Shown: piece by piece, positions 11,228 to 25,500 of the stretch | How positions within the stretch are numbered: the stretch's first letter is position 1 | Layout: each line of letters opens with the position of its first letter | Origin: Echinococcus granulosus | Taxonomy: Eukaryota; Platyhelminthes; Cestoda; Cyclophyllidea; Taeniidae | NCBI RefSeq assembly: GCF_000524195.1 | Contig: NW_020170478.1 | Coordinates: 127,134-191,133, forward strand | Reading direction: 5' to 3' | DNA length: 64,000 bases | The notes under the pieces: generated by a model | Database searches by the model: none | What the model was told of the DNA's origin: nothing | Seen by the model: the letters and a program-made list of their open reading frames with translations, nothing else | Made by a program: the position numbers and the translations under genes

Positions 11228-12990
11228 GTCTGGACAATTTGGCATGAAGGGGGAGAGGGTGTCATTTCCAGAGAGAAAGAGAGAGAGATTATGGCCCTTC
11301 CTGCAAATCCCATTCAACTGAGGGTGGAGTGTTTATCCATCAAAATTTTGTGGCAATTTGACACCTTTTTACTGTCTGCCAAATTAAATGTGCGTGCGAT
11401 TCTTTCTCTCCCCGCAGCTCATGCCTCCATTTGGCTGAGAGGCCCTCCGTCCTTGCCAGTGGCTTTCGAGCCCTTCCAAAGGGTCAAGTGAAAGCCACGC
11501 TTCTCTGAATGATGGCTTCTCTCGAAGAGGTGGGGATGTGCGCTTGGCTAAGGCGAAGGCGATGGGTGGAAGGTCGTAGTGTTGGGAGTCTTTTAAAATC
11601 AAACCAAGTCATTCGCTTGATAGGAAGTGTGTTGCACTACTTGTCATGCCATCCTGACTGCGATAGGTCTGTAGGTTCCCACGCAGGCATGACAAATTGC
11701 TTCACCTCTCCCCATCGGTGTTTCCTGGCAAGGCATCAAAGCCCACAGAAACACTAAAAGATGCACGAACTGTATAAATGTGGTGTAAATTTTGTGGTTA
11801 ATTGAATTACCAGACCAAGGGTGGCATCGTCCCCCACCCTCTCTCCCCAGCAAAAGCTGATTCTGGGTGTGCGATTGCTATAAAAAGCATGAGTCAGGAA
11901 GGGTAGAAATGTCACAGTTATGGGGCGTGGTCACTAATGTAGATGGGTCTAGAGGTATGTCTTCTGTTTCACTGAGGCAATGGTAACTTAGATGTTGACC
12001 TAAGCCCAAATCAAAATGTGAGGGTGGAGGAATGACTTTTTCGGAAAGAGGAGTGAAGAGGGGGAGGAGTTCAAATCATCATCAGAACGCCCGTCCAGTA
12101 ACAATATCTCAAAGCCTTTGAAAAGGTTTTTTCCTCCTAAAAAGTAAAGACGTTAACCAGTTGACGTTCCAACCAATCAGTGATCACTGCAAGTTCAACA
12201 CACAACCAATGCGTGGACCTACCGGCCGGTGTCCTCAAAGCAGAAAAACCAAATTCTCCTCATTGAATGGATGCGTCCGATGTTGATGACGTTGATAGGT
12301 GTTGCCGTCCATCCAGGATTCATCCATCCACGCAGGATCCAGCCAGCCATTCTTACCGTAGCCATCCATCCTCGCCTTCCATCCACCATTCGGTACATTT
12401 GCAGAGGTCGTTCCGTGACCCTCTTCTAGTCCACCTCCTGGTCCTCTCAGTAATGGCTGCTTTAAGCGTTTTCTACATCTCTTCCCTGTCTCGTGAGGAA
12501 TTCACACCCTTTAAAAGACAACCCCGAGGTCTAGAACACACCAAATATTTAAAACAAAAAAGACTGAAATTAGCACTAAAATTTGTCAAAATTATCCCCA
12601 GTGAGTGAACTTCAAAGTATCATGCAATCGAGCGTTCAGGAAGTTGTGCCATAACCGCCACCGTCAAATTGCAGGAAATAGAGGGTGTTTTTAATCACCA
12701 GAGAGAGGGAGAGTGAGACTATCCACACTTAGACTCCCCCCGAAATCTCCCATCAATCACCTGCTTGACGGCAATTTCTCACTAGAATTTATTCAAATAC
12801 TACTTTGTGTAAGTAAATTTAGAAACCCCTTAAACCGATTTTGGCAATCTACTTCCCTTTCCCCCTCCCCCCCCCCAAAAAAAAACAACAGTCGTCCCTT
12901 GAAATGCGCGTGGTAGTCACCTCAAAGAAACCGAATCGGATGATTTATTTCCCGCCTGCCTTGTGCCACAGAAGGAGCACACACCACAGG

Positions 12991-13110
12991 AATGAGGAGG
13001 CGAGGAAGCGAGAGCGAGAGAGCGGGCGAGTGAGTGAGTGAGTGAGCGAAAGCGAGAGGAAACGAACGAGAGGGAGCAAGTGAACGGGCGAGGGAACGAA
13101 CGAACGAACG
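12991..13110 (+). repeat. Purine-rich compound microsatellite (GAGA, GTGA, GAAC)
   Basis: About 120 bases are strongly G/A-rich on the plus strand. They include five GTGA-type units (about 13029–13047) and four GAAC units (13094–13109), separated by degenerate GAGC/GCGA units. It looks like several tetranucleotide expansions that have drifted into each other. Confidence 0.8.
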
Positions 13111-14165
13111 CGGTCCTCACGCTTTTGACAGTTTGATTCTCGTCATAAAATTGTGTGTGCAATTTACCGCTTCACCGGCGCCACAACTAGGCTGGCAGTC
13201 TTGCAGAAGGCTTAAAATACATGCCCCGTTTTAAAGGGAAAAAAGCTTCCTGTGTCAGTGGTAATGATGATGTAGCCTTTATTATGGAGTTAAAGTAAAG
13301 CAGAAAGATGACAGATGTTAATTGAGCGAGAGCTTTTAGTGCAGCCTCCACATGGCGTGCATTGGTGCTTTAGAAAGGCGGTGCTGATTGGTAGGAAAGG
13401 ATGGACACTGACCTCCTTCCGGATCTGTTTTGCGAGGCTCAATGAAGGCATGCGTGTGTTACCGCCTTGAGAGAGACACGTATTTGAGTGGCTTGACCAC
13501 CTCATATGTGTCCTTCTCTGCTCCTTGGATGAATACGGAATGGATGGACAGAGGATGGAGGGTTTCTCAAAGCGGAAAGGAGTTAGATGGACAGTCAAGT
13601 GGATTCCAGTGAGATCTGCGGGACATACCTCCTTGACTGAGATGTGCCTAAATATTCTTGTTACCATGCAAATATACCGCCGCTTATTTTACTGTTCTTG
13701 ATTGTCGCAGCTGTCAATTTCCGATATCTCTAATAAAGTGGCACCAGTTTATGATGGTTATCGAACGAAGCACAGAAAAAGCGCTCTGGAACGCATTGCC
13801 AAATATGGCATATTTGTACAATTTATTGTGGTAAAAAAAGGTAGAACATTAATATCAAATGGCTGCATTTGCCAATCGAAATTGCTTCAAATTCACTATT
13901 TCATTGGTCTGACGCCACACCTTTGGCTGATTGGTTTAGTACCCGACCAATGATATAAACATTCATCCCAAAATCGACCAATGGGAATGAGGGATCCTGC
14001 TGAACATGCTATCGTAAACATTCTCATTGTTACTGTTTAAATTATTCAAAATTTCGGTACCTAAATAACATCCAAAATTTTATAACGTCATTTGCACAGC
14101 ATCCACGACACATTGCTCTTGACTTTGGGCCACCTAAATACCATGGGCAGCTCGTGATCGAGTAC

Positions 14166-14505
14166 CTTACGTATTTGAGCTAAATGAACCATTGGGTCGC
14201 CACTCTTTAACAGGTCGTCGCATTCCAGATCGCTAAAAGAAAAGGAGAATAGAATATTTCTGATCAAACATGGGTGCGATGATTAAGTAAAAATGGATGC
14301 GTAGCCTGAGTCACAATTATCCCTTTTTTAGAGTGTCGGCCACCAAAGTGTTCACGGGGGTGAGAGAGAGCCACAGACTCCTGACCTGCCTCAAAAGAGC
14401 CTCCTTATAGGCATCCAAGTTGTAAGAGGGGGATCTTGGGTGATCGAACGGACCTATCGATGAGTTCCACCCACTCGAGAAGGAGTGCCTCCTCGTCTTC
14501 ACGCT
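14166..14505 (-). CDS. Two exon-like fragments of an unidentified gene beside an assembly gap
   Basis: On the minus strand, a fragment ending at 14454 (EDEEALLLEWVELID) can be joined to one at 14166–14232 (DLECDDLLKSGDPMVHLAQI). The junction uses a GT donor at 14453–14452 and a TTCTTTTAG acceptor at 14235–14233, and the phases match (AG plus C gives Ser). A second donor, AAG|GTACTC, ends the left fragment. The sequence reads like an acidic, helical cytoplasmic protein, but I do not recognise a family. Upstream exons probably fall into the gap at 14549–14648 or beyond. The acceptor at about 14505 is weak. Chance assembly of open frames remains possible. Confidence 0.25.
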
Positions 14506-14548
14506 GGCCTCAATGCCGCGGTAAATATGACGTCTTGAAGGCGATGAG

Positions 14549-14648
14549 NNNNNNNNNNNNNNNNNNNNNNNNNNNNNNNNNNNNNNNNNNNNNNNNNNNN
14601 NNNNNNNNNNNNNNNNNNNNNNNNNNNNNNNNNNNNNNNNNNNNNNNN
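14549..14648. other. Assembly gap, 100 N
   Basis: Exactly 100 undetermined bases, the usual placeholder for a scaffold join of unknown size. Confidence 1.
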
Positions 14649-17600
14649 AAAAAAGGCTCTTTTGACTAAAAGAAATTTTGATGACGCACTCGTCTTAACT
14701 TCCATACACTCAAACTCGGAAGATTCGCCCCACGGCCCGTCCAAGTACAGGAAGGTGGCGGCAGCGGCGGTTTTCCTTGCCACGGCGGAGGTGCTTCTGG
14801 CAAACCGGACAAGTAACTGACACAATGGAAAAGATGACTGCGGGCTTTCCATGGTCTTTGATCCGGTGTGGGAATTTTACGAGATCGCAAGGCAGGCGGT
14901 GGGTTAGTGTCATGGTGAGGTGAGGCGATTCCGTATTTTCCAAGCAGCCAGTGAAACGGCATCCTGGGACATTAAAGAGCGACCAATCTACTGAATCCCG
15001 CTTGAAAGGCTTTGGTGAGGCTGTGGTCTTTCAACGAACCGAGGGCACATAGAACAATGAGACAATCAATGGTGGTGGTGTCCCCTTTGGCTGCAAAAGT
15101 GAAATCCTATTGTTGGAAAAGAGGCTGAACTAAGGGGAGGGGGGCATGATGACCCTTCCACCCATCCATCCTTAGGTTTCATAAAATGTGGATCAAGTCG
15201 AACGAGTTGAATGTAACGGTGAGTTGGATTATTTGGTTTTAGTCCAAATTTCCCTTCCGTCTGACTGTAGGTTGCGAGCCAGTGCCAAGATGACGAATGA
15301 CCTGGTGTAACCTGTCACTGGGCTGATGGAAGTGAGTCAGGCAGCAATCCGCGTTGTGTTTGCCTCAACTATCTTCTTCCATTAAATAGAGGGGAGAGAA
15401 TAATCATCTCCGGTGTAGATATACCCCCTGTGACAAGCCAATGCACTGAGCTGTCAATCCTGACTGTGCGCCCGATTTAGGCCGTGCCACTTGACGTGAC
15501 AAGACAACTGTTCCAAATTTCCATTTTATAAATAAAAGGCAATTTATGGCAATGACTGTGTGGGGTAATCTGATGCCTTAGTAGAAAAGGATAGGGGAAG
15601 GGGAAAATTTCCACCTCCAGACTCTTGAATGGAGAATAGGTGGCTGGTGGAGAAGGTGGAGGAAAGCATCTTTTGCTATCACGTAAAAAGGGGAGAGAAA
15701 TAGGGCGCTCAAAGTACTAAAGGTTTTCAAAGACCTTGGTTTCCTCTACCCTTCTTGGAAAATGATGATCTCTCTATCCACTACCGCCTGTTAGCAACGA
15801 CTTGTGAAATAACATGATTTAAGTAGTATATAGTGCAAGAAGTAATGTTAAGGTAGGTAAGTGAAAAATTCCCTTTTTGTCAATTTTTTTATAAGATACA
15901 AATGAGATGCAGAGCATTGCCTGACCTTCGGAACAAGTACCCAACAGAAGACGAAGGAGAGGAAAAAGATGTCCCACTGATACTACTGAAAAGTACAAAT
16001 GCATCATCCCATCATCAAGGCTTTTCCAATCCCCGAGGGTGGGTTCAATGAATTCACCGATTACAGTGTCATCATTCAGGGGCATGGATCAGTGTGTGTG
16101 GGTGCCAACGAGGCGAAGTGTGTTAAGGCCATGAGCCTCAGAGGGAATCCGCTACATTGGCATTTACCCACCATCACGCTGAATGTTTGTGGGATCCTCT
16201 TAGCTCCTTCTCCTCCTCCCCCTCCTTCTGTACTTTTGCAGTAATTACGCACTATTTATAGACGCCTTACACTTTCTACCATCCCATGCAACAACTCTGA
16301 GCTTACTTGTTGACGAGTTGTCAACAATCAAACACTTTGACTATCCGCCCTTAGCCTCCAAGGGGTAGACTTGGGCATAACTACCGACGAATTAGTGATA
16401 GTGACTTCCACCGCCTTTTTGATGAATGACATTTAAGTTGGGGCAAGGAGATGGAAGTGGGAGGAGGGTGGTAGACGAATCATTCTACACACATACACAC
16501 ACACAGGCCTTGGAAGATGGAAGGTGTCTCCCTAGAGGCCGCTTCTTCAGTTCTCTGAATCCACTTCTGGATCATCAGATGGCCAGTTTGTGGAAACCCC
16601 TTAAAGGCAATCGCCTTCCACAATTAATCACCCTTTCCCCAGCTAGTAACAGAGCAACAACAAAATTCCAAGTTTATGTTACCTCCTTTTTGCCCCTAGA
16701 AGCAGACTACGGAAGTACCTCCATTTCTACCACACGCGGGCTTGTCTGATGGCAGGATCATGGGGAATGTGCCTTCAGGAACCATGAGGGGAGATACGTG
16801 GGATGAGAAGGATGCCGAATTGTGCTTCACCACGCCCTTCTAAGAGTAGAAATATTCTCGTCGCTATAGGCTCGTTAGACATGATAGGGTGGTGTCTTTA
16901 ACACTCACGCTTACCTGTCACGACCATTTGATTAGTGTCAGCAACGACTTCGACTATTGACAGGGCGATGAAGTCGCATTTCTTCATCACGGATCCGGAC
17001 TCACCTTTAATGGCAACGTGTAAGTACTTATTCCATATAAGGACAAAGAACCTTCTTCCAAAATAATTGCTGGGCAGAACTCTATGCCACCAAGCCTCCT
17101 CCACAAGTTGAGCATTTGGCAGCCTTTAGACATCTTGGTAGACACTGTGGAATTGCATCACCTTCAACCGGCAGTGTGTAGATGCATCGTGCTGCCTAGA
17201 AGATCGTCTATTCGAGCTTGAAATGAGGAGTCACTCCGTTGGATTAGAAAACTGGGCCGCGGTCAGTTTCATTGCGCAAATGGCCTGAATGCTATCGATC
17301 GCCAAGTCCGATAATCAATCGACATGTATTCAGGACGGATGACTTAATTATCGATCAACATTGCATGAGTCAGCCACTGCGCGTGGGCACAAGCCTAGTG
17401 GCTAGTCCGTGAGGCCTATCCTAGTTGGAGCTGCTCGATCGCCCTGGTCATGCGTCTACATCTCGCAGATACTTAGCCTTGACCTCACATACACCCTCTT
17501 TCTCTCTCTCCGTGATCTCAACTGATCAGACAGCGGGTAAGGCGGAGTGCGGTTATCAAAATAAACAGGAATTAGTTAAAGATTGAACAAGAGGGATTGT

Positions 17601-18329
17601 TGAAGGCGATTTTCAGCGCAGCGTTCCAAGGTGTCAAGGTAAGTTAACAAGTAAATTTACTGAGAAAGACCTCGCCCAGTAGTAAATTCAGTTTTTTAAA
17701 TGTTAGATGGAATGTAAATTCCCTTCGCATTGTTGAATTAACTGATTAACATTGATCAGATCCTTAGCCACAAATTAAGAGGTAAATTCGAGCGCAATTT
17801 CAGATGCGTCTGCAGTAATAGAAGATTTTCCTTCTTCTTCTACCTAAAATTAACTCTGTTGGTGGTTAGCAAGAAAGCAAGTTGTTGAGTTTTTAGACCA
17901 ACTCTTCTGCGCTATTCAAGTAGTCGTTTCCAAAGATCCAAAATATTATTCCTTCTTTTTGAGTAGAAGTTCTCGACATTTATTGCAGCCTTTGGTCTGG
18001 AAAATTGATGGTAGATTCATGCAAGAATTTTATAGTCCCCCTTCTCCCTCGGTTGGGGACTTCCACCTACATTCGATTGACATTCCATCTAAAAGCCTCT
18101 TTGGAGATGTATCAACATTTGAGGGATGGGAAGATAAACTGGTGTGGAACCTACTTTTCTCAACTCCTGCCAGAGCATCTGAAGTCATAAAATGGAGTAA
18201 CGACCAATTTGGAGGTGGTGGTGTTCTCCTCACATAATTAAGCCTTCTACATCTATTTGGAAGGCGAGGGCCTGATCTGCGCCAAAACCACTTCAAAACC
18301 CGTATTTTGGGAAGATTTTTTTATGTCCG

Positions 18330-18425
18330 GGGATGAATGGGTAGACACGGGACTGATGGACAGACGAATGGATGGTTGCGTGGGTTGACAGATGAGCAGA
18401 TTGACGGACGGACGAATGAATAGTT
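18330..18425 (+). repeat. Degenerate GGAT/GACG tetranucleotide repeat
   Basis: About 95 bases are built from variants of a four-base unit (GATG, GGAC, GACG, GAAT), for example GGACGGACGAATGAAT near the right end. The complementary ATCC form recurs elsewhere in the window. Confidence 0.7.
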
Positions 18426-19025
18426 ATCTATCTAACACCCTCATCCATCTTTGCATCATATCATTGGACTCTGAACTTGCTAAATGGTGCATTAGCAAGT
18501 CTACTTCCCCCCAAATTCAGTTTCAATTTCTTGAACAATATGCTTTAGAGGGAGGAAATTGAAGTCATCACGAGAGGCGAAGCCAAGTTTTCAGAGTGCC
18601 TAATATCATTTACTTCCTAGCTTCCCATGAAAGCCTTCATCGCATTGTATTGGCAGCATCCTTATTCTACTCCTTGACAGGAATGCCTTCTTATCTATAT
18701 CGGTTGAGTCATCGCTTTTCCAGAGTCGGCAGCCTCAGCGATGTTGAGGGCAATGCCTTCATGCCAGGAAATATTCATTCCTCATGATCAGTGATGATGA
18801 AGCGGGTTGACAGGTCTCATTTACATCCTTGACCGTGAGTGCTCCCTCTCGTCCAGTCGTGTTGCCTGGGAAAATCGCACTTCCCAGGTGGCCAAGACCG
18901 CTATCCGTAGCGGACGCGGAGGCAAGTGCTACTTCACCACATTTCCGAGTATGTCACCTCTCTGTAAAACTAAAGCAAGAGAATGTCAATCTTGACTTTT
19001 TTTACCTAGTTAAGTTAGCACATAG

Positions 19026-19043
19026 TACTTATTTCCATAAGTA
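19026..19043. repeat. Hairpin, CTACTTA family
   Basis: TACTTAT (19026–19032) pairs with ATAAGTA (19037–19043) around a TTCC loop. This is a shorter relative of the perfect hairpin at 11204. Confidence 0.65.
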
Positions 19044-19484
19044 GACACCTAGTAAATTTATCTTGGGGGACGTTTTATCTTGAGAAACAGATTATAGGTC
19101 TTCGTAAAACCACCTGATTAGCCTCCCTCTTTGGCGATGTTGAAGTTGCGACGTCTACGCGGAGCAAAGTTTCTCCATGACCCCTCACTCACCACCTCGG
19201 CATCGGCCTGCTACCCTAGCTCCCTTCCAACTGCTGAAAATACCACAAAAGTTAAAGAACTATCCGATCCCCTGTTTAAACTTGCAGGCACCAGCGGAAT
19301 GCACATGTCTGTGCTAGGGTGGGCATTGGGAATTGCTGATGGACACGTGTCGACCTATTAGTAGTTCTGACTCCTCATCGAGTTCTTCCCCATCTCCCTC
19401 CCACACCACACATTATTGACTGAAGTTGATGCAATTCCAGCTTGTTAACTAGGAGAATTTAAAGTAGCCTTCGAAACCGTTGGA

Positions 19485-19572
19485 CGTTCCACTCATCCAT
19501 TCGTCCATCCAAGATCCATTCAAAAAGGTTCCAGCCATTTACTCGGACATCTATCTCGTAGTTATCCATCAG
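19485..19572 (+). repeat. Degenerate ATCC/CATC repeat
   Basis: Repeated CATCCATT, GTCCATCC and ATCCATC units are interspersed with unrelated bases. It is the same type of decayed tetranucleotide block as at about 12300–12390 and 32585–32665. Confidence 0.6.
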
Positions 19573-22500
19573 TCCAAAAAGTCTCTTCGTCCTTGCATGC
19601 GCTTGCACCCACGTTAACTGTCCAAGTCGTATATCTGACCGTGGGTTCCATCACTATCAGTCATCTCTCTCCCTCCCTGAGCAATTATACCTAGACCTAA
19701 TCGTAAATGTGTAGTGTTAAAACTTCTAGAAGTATCTGGCCGAAAGTAAAACCTTCAGTTTCTTGACACTTAGTTGCCTCCCACGGAAAAATAGGCTTTA
19801 TTCGGACCACCAGTCATGATCATTGACTTTCTCGTACTGCTTTCAGATTGAAATCTCTGCCACATTTAGACCCACAAAAATGCGAAGGCTTGAAGATGAA
19901 CATTTGTGCTTCCAGACAGCAAACAGCCCGACCCTATCAATTCTGCACCATTAATTTTAGCAATTTTTCCTCCAAATCACAAATGCCTTTGGGGATAATT
20001 TTGTCCGAATTCGAACATTTTGACCTCTTAGAAGGCAAATTTATTTATTCATTCTTCACCGCCTTCGCGGCAATTAATCTTAGCATTGCTACCCTCGCCC
20101 AAGTGTCTCTTTTTGAATGATTTCCTAACCGAAACCGAGCCCCTTTTATATCAGGCCTTACCACAGCGAAAGAGAGGACATGTAAATATGTGATCGGCAT
20201 CGGGGCTTGCGAGGATATGAAGGTAGTGCCACGTTTGGACACGCCGAGATCCAAACCCGGGGATCACCTAATTGCCCGCTCGCCACGTGCTGAAGCAGCA
20301 CGAGCCAATGAGATGGCAGCAGGGCGTTGATTGGCTGATTGCCAAGCCTCATTCCACACTCCGTCTGGTTGATGCCCACAGAATTCACTATTCGGTTAAT
20401 TGAAAAAGCAAACAACGTGGTCTCCCTCCCTCCGTTCCTTACTGTTGTCCCCCTCGTTCTTCTAGGATTCAACTCCTCAAGGAATTACATGTGTCGGGGC
20501 CTGTTTTTTAACTCGGTGAGTCTAACCTTCCCCGCCCTCCCGCTTGCCCTTCGTCTTTTAATTATGCATTCCTGTTTCATTTTTTGGCATTTCCTGATCC
20601 CTTTTTTAATAAAACTGTAAAACTTTGAGAAAATTGCACAATTTTACAGTAAGCCAAACGATTAGCGGTAGTGGAGGAGGGGAAGGCGACTTCCTCTCTA
20701 TTTCCCTTCAGAAGGCAATTTTTATTCTCCCATCTGTTCCCCTATCATAGGTGTTTAATCCATGCAGATATTTTAGAGACCATATTTCTTATTGAATACC
20801 ATAACTGGCGGGTGATTTGTCTTTTTCACAACGAAGCTGACTCACCTCATGCATAAAAGGGTGTTTTATTGGTGATCCCCTTATTGTAACTACGTTTTCT
20901 ACGCATTTTAACGACAGTTGGTACTTTGTTATTACTTTATCCTTCTACTTTGGTGGTGATTATAGTGCCAAGGGGCAAAACACAGCCCAACTCTGTTGAC
21001 TGGGGAGAGAGGAGGGGGGATTATGGGGAAGATGCGTTTACACATGGCGTCCTAGTGTACTTTTGGATACTAAAAGACGGAACTTGATGCATTCAGCAAG
21101 GCTACTTCAAAGGGCCACACATCAGGTCTTACGCCAGCATTCCACTTTCTTGTTGTTGTCTCCGAGAGCCTATACCTTAAGATGGGCATTTCTTTCAGCG
21201 GTGTCCGTAGCCAATGGGTTGGTTCGGCGATCAGGCATGAACGGGACAGCGTTTTAAAGCCACCTTGACTTCAGAACGTTTCATTTCCGCTTCGCAAAGT
21301 CCAATATGATCAAGGCAAACATTGGCTGTGCACAAATGGCCTTTTTTGGTTTACGTAGCAAGTCTACACTCTAGTCCTTAGCGGATGTACGAGGTTATGC
21401 CTGCTAAACCCTCCAGGCAGGAGTTGAGAGGCACATGCTTGCTTCATGATAGTAAATAAATAATTTTTAAGACGAATGGTTAGACTTCGCAGATGGAATG
21501 TAGGGCTGTCATGGAGGTCTCAGCTCTGATGAGTGATAGGCCATAGAAGGGCTTTTTTTCTTCTTAAAATATTTTTTACAAATAAATTCTACACATTTGG
21601 GCAAAGGCAGCAAAGAAGGTGAAGTGATTGCTACTGGAGCCAAAATTTATTCACATAGAGTAAATCATTCCCTCTTTAGTGGCTTTTGAAACATTTGAGG
21701 AATTTCTTGACAGAGGCATTTGTCAAAATGACATTTGTAGCATGGGACTGGGCAAAAATGGAGCGAAATTCCCAAATTTAACCAGTACCTCCCCACCCCC
21801 GACCCACTCACCCTTTCCCGTGATCCGTTCCACTCGCCCCCTACCCCCACTACCCGCCTCTAAACAGCGATGTAAAGCATAAGGGAAGAGGATGAAGTAG
21901 AGTTTAACAATGCGTAGTTTTAGAAGTTGATTTAACCGTTTTCTGACTCTACCAACCTAATAAAAACATTTTGTAGGGTGTAGGTGAAGCTGGTCGCCTG
22001 AGATTAGTCGCTTTTGAATAGCTACTTTGTGCCGACTTTTTTGGAATTAGTCAGGCCGGAACTTCACGGGGATTTATGCTGTGCTGCAGTGAGACAAAGG
22101 GATAAAGTAATTTCATGGCAGCAAAAGTGGACAACAACGGATCTAGGCTCCCTGCTCTTACTCACCCCAATTTTCAAAGGGAGTAAACGTTTTTACTGGT
22201 GGTAGAGTCCAATTTCATGTTAGAGTAGGAATATTTTTAAGAGCCTTCGCATCACCCTCCAGTATCAAGCTGAGTGACCAAAAAGGGGGAAGATTAACGG
22301 CAAAGCGGGAAAAAGTTCTCGTAGTCTGGAGTTCTGGCCTCTCAGCCCCCTCCTTCACTATCTTCCACAGAAAAAAAAGAACACCTTGATCCCTCAACCA
22401 TCTTTTATAGGTGCAGTTTATAGCATTTTTTTCTAAAAACCATCTATTTATTTCCAAAACTGGATTTTCAAATAATTAGTACTGAACAATTCTCAAGTGC

Positions 22501-25500
22501 AGTTATTCGCTTTTCAACTTCCCAGGTGAAAAATGCGCTAAATATGCGTCGTAACTTAAACAAAACTTCTCATCTATAAGTCTGCAGTACTTGTAACCTT
22601 CAAAGGGCTAAATGTTTCCTTTCTATTGCCCAAAATTATGAAAATTTTTTTAAGTACCCTATTTCCTCCTCGACTCAAAATTTGCTGAATTAGTGATCCG
22701 CCATTCAAACAATTTTTTTATTAGCTCGCATAAAATTTCACTTATTGTGTAATAATAAATAAGTTCTAATCATTCCCTGTACTTTTCGATAAAAACACTC
22801 AAAGGTGTATCTCTAAAGTTGAAAAATGTCATTCCATTTTTCTCTTGGGCTTTCCCTTTCCTCTTCAAGGAAGACAGCGACGGCCTTGACGTTTTGTAAA
22901 TATGAAGAACCAACTGCTTTGGTACTCCTCACCGTCTTCTATACATTCTCATTGACTTACCCACATATTTTGGTGGAAAAGAGACCTTTAGTTTTGATGT
23001 ATTTCGGTATTGGCTCTTCCTCCCCTCCTCTACCTCTTCTTTCACCTTCTGTGTATCACGGTCACGCCTCGTGACATAAACGAAGGGAAAAACAATTAAT
23101 CGGCGGAGCGTTGCGGCCCCATTTGTCGAACGCCAGCATCAACAGTTAGGTGGAGGGGGATGACTTTCCCTTTGTGTGGGAGTGGGTGTGCCACCAAATT
23201 GAAGAGGCTGCTATGACACGCGGTGACGTTGGACAAATTTGAGTTTGGCGAGAGAGCGATTTTTTTCTGCGGCGTTTGCTGGAGGCAAATCTTTCGCCTC
23301 AAGATGACACACACGCTTGCATTTGGGAAGACAGAAGAGGCGAGCTGAACCACGCTAACCGTTGTGGGGCTACCTGAGCGGGTAGATCGGTAATCCCCTG
23401 GGAAGGCAATGTAACACTCTCATAAAATTAATTTAAGGCAAGCAGATCTAATGCTTTCTTGACACTCTCGGAGTGGCTCTCCTTCTTCCTCTTCGCTGTT
23501 CCTATCACAAATCCCCCTATTGATGTCGAGGCGTGGGGCCATCTTTTCCTCCACAATTCTTTTTTAGCCCAAACAACTCCACCTCGAGTGGAGAATTAAT
23601 CCCTCGTGATCACTGAAGCCATCCGAATCGGCACATCTGTCCAAAAATTAAAGACCGCTTGAAGTGGGGTAACAAAACGAATACAGGGACCACCTGGGTT
23701 GGGCAAAAAGCGTCAAGCCTGGACCACAACGAAACGTCACTCCCAGCTCTCTCCCCTTAACTTTGCGACTTTGAGTTTTGAGGGCTTTTCACGCTTTTCC
23801 TGACAGCAAATTCGGTGCAGTGTCAAAGGGTTCAGCCATGCCAAGGACAGGATGAGACAGACGAGTCTAGAGGAGGGCTGGAGAAGATCCGTAACAGATT
23901 TTCCACCTCTAAAGGGGTCCAGAATCGTTTAAACGCTCCCTTAGAAAACTTTTCTCTGTCACTAAGAAGGCAAAGTCAAGTAAATCACACTGCTGGTAAA
24001 AGCCCCTTTTATCGAGTGCTTTTTTGCAGGCAAGTGACATGTCATGTCCCGTTTGTCGTGTTTGACAAGATCTTTTAACTAGACAAACTGCGAGATGTGG
24101 CGGGGGAGGGGGCGGTTGGACAAATTTGCTGCTCAGTTGAAATGAACCCTTAGAGATTATTTTAGCCCCCAGTTATCATCTTTATGTATAAGGCTCCTGC
24201 AAGGCACCAAGGGAAGAGAAACCACCATGCGCCTTTGAAAAGTCAGGAAGATGCTACCGTGCGTAGCCCGTCAAGGTAGCAGTCCCCTCCCCCGCAAGTA
24301 TTTTAGAGCCCTCATGTATAGCCTTCCTCCACCTCTCTAAAGAAAACCTTCATTTTAAGTGAATGATTAAACTAGGGGAAATATATAGCATTTCAGACAA
24401 ACACTGAACGACCCCCAAGGGAGGCGGAGGAAGGGGAGAGCAGAAGGGGGCGGGGAAGTAAGGAAGACAGCCCCTTTTCCGTTTTTACAATCCCCCCACC
24501 CCAAGTGGCATTTGGCGCTAATTTAATTCGAGACAAAAAGTTGCTGATGTTTATTGCAGACTCCGAAAACCCGCTAAATTTACGAAAACGCGCCAATTAA
24601 CACCAATTCCGTCACCTTCCGCATTTGGGTTTTTAATTCGTAAATGGAAAACGCACATGGCACTGAAAAAAATGCAATTTAAGTAATACGCGATTTTCTA
24701 TCTCTACATCCAAAAATACATTGCAGTTAGTTTTTTAAGCATAATTTTTAGTTTTGTGCGAATTACTTTTAAACCGAACAGATTTTTACTCTGGAAAAAG
24801 TGTGGAAGAAAAAGATTTTTCAATTTTCCACAGCCTGTTAGCGTTTGGGTCACCGTTTGGACGATATGTTACACATGGTTCAGTACTTTGTGGTAATCGT
24901 GCACATAAGGCGATTTAAAAAAGCCTTGGACGCTTTACGCTCCTGTTCCAGTCAGCAATGAAGGTGGTTGTGCTTTGAATCCCGCCCCACGGCGGAACAA
25001 ATTGAGTGGGACTCCTGCCTTTCCTGTTCAACATGTCACGTGGTCACCAGAATGCCTCTTCTTAATGACAAGTCGGAGGAGGTGGTGGCAAGTGTTGATT
25101 CATTTCTTATAAATCCGGCTTTTAAGCTTGACGAAAATACTCTCCTCTTTGTCACCGAAATTTGCCTTCAAGGTTGGTCCCGTAGTTTTGCATTTGTGCC
25201 TTCGGAGCTTTAGCGCTAAGTAGGTGAAACACTTGCATATTGCAAATTTAAGATGAGAATGTGTGCTTGTTTGGACTTTTAATTGTGCTGACAAGAAGAG
25301 AAGCAATAAGTCTGACATGTACAGGACTGTTTCGTAGTCCCCTGCTTTCCGCCGCACCCGCCCCGACGTTGGCCCCATATCCTCGCAAAAATCATGTTTT
25401 CTGGCCGTGCTTCTCTCAAACCCCAAGACACAATACTTTGGTATCATGGAGGGTTTTATTTTTTTTGTTTTATGCCATTTTATTACTTCCCCTCTCTCCG

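Larger units (their letters stand above)
11097..14165. other. Intergenic region with hairpin and tetranucleotide repeats
   Basis: No convincing exon is seen. It holds a perfect 10-bp hairpin (11204–11227), a degenerate CATC/ATCC block (about 12300–12390) and a long purine-rich GAGA/GTGA/GAAC tract (12991–13110). Short open frames have no recognisable domains. Confidence 0.5.
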
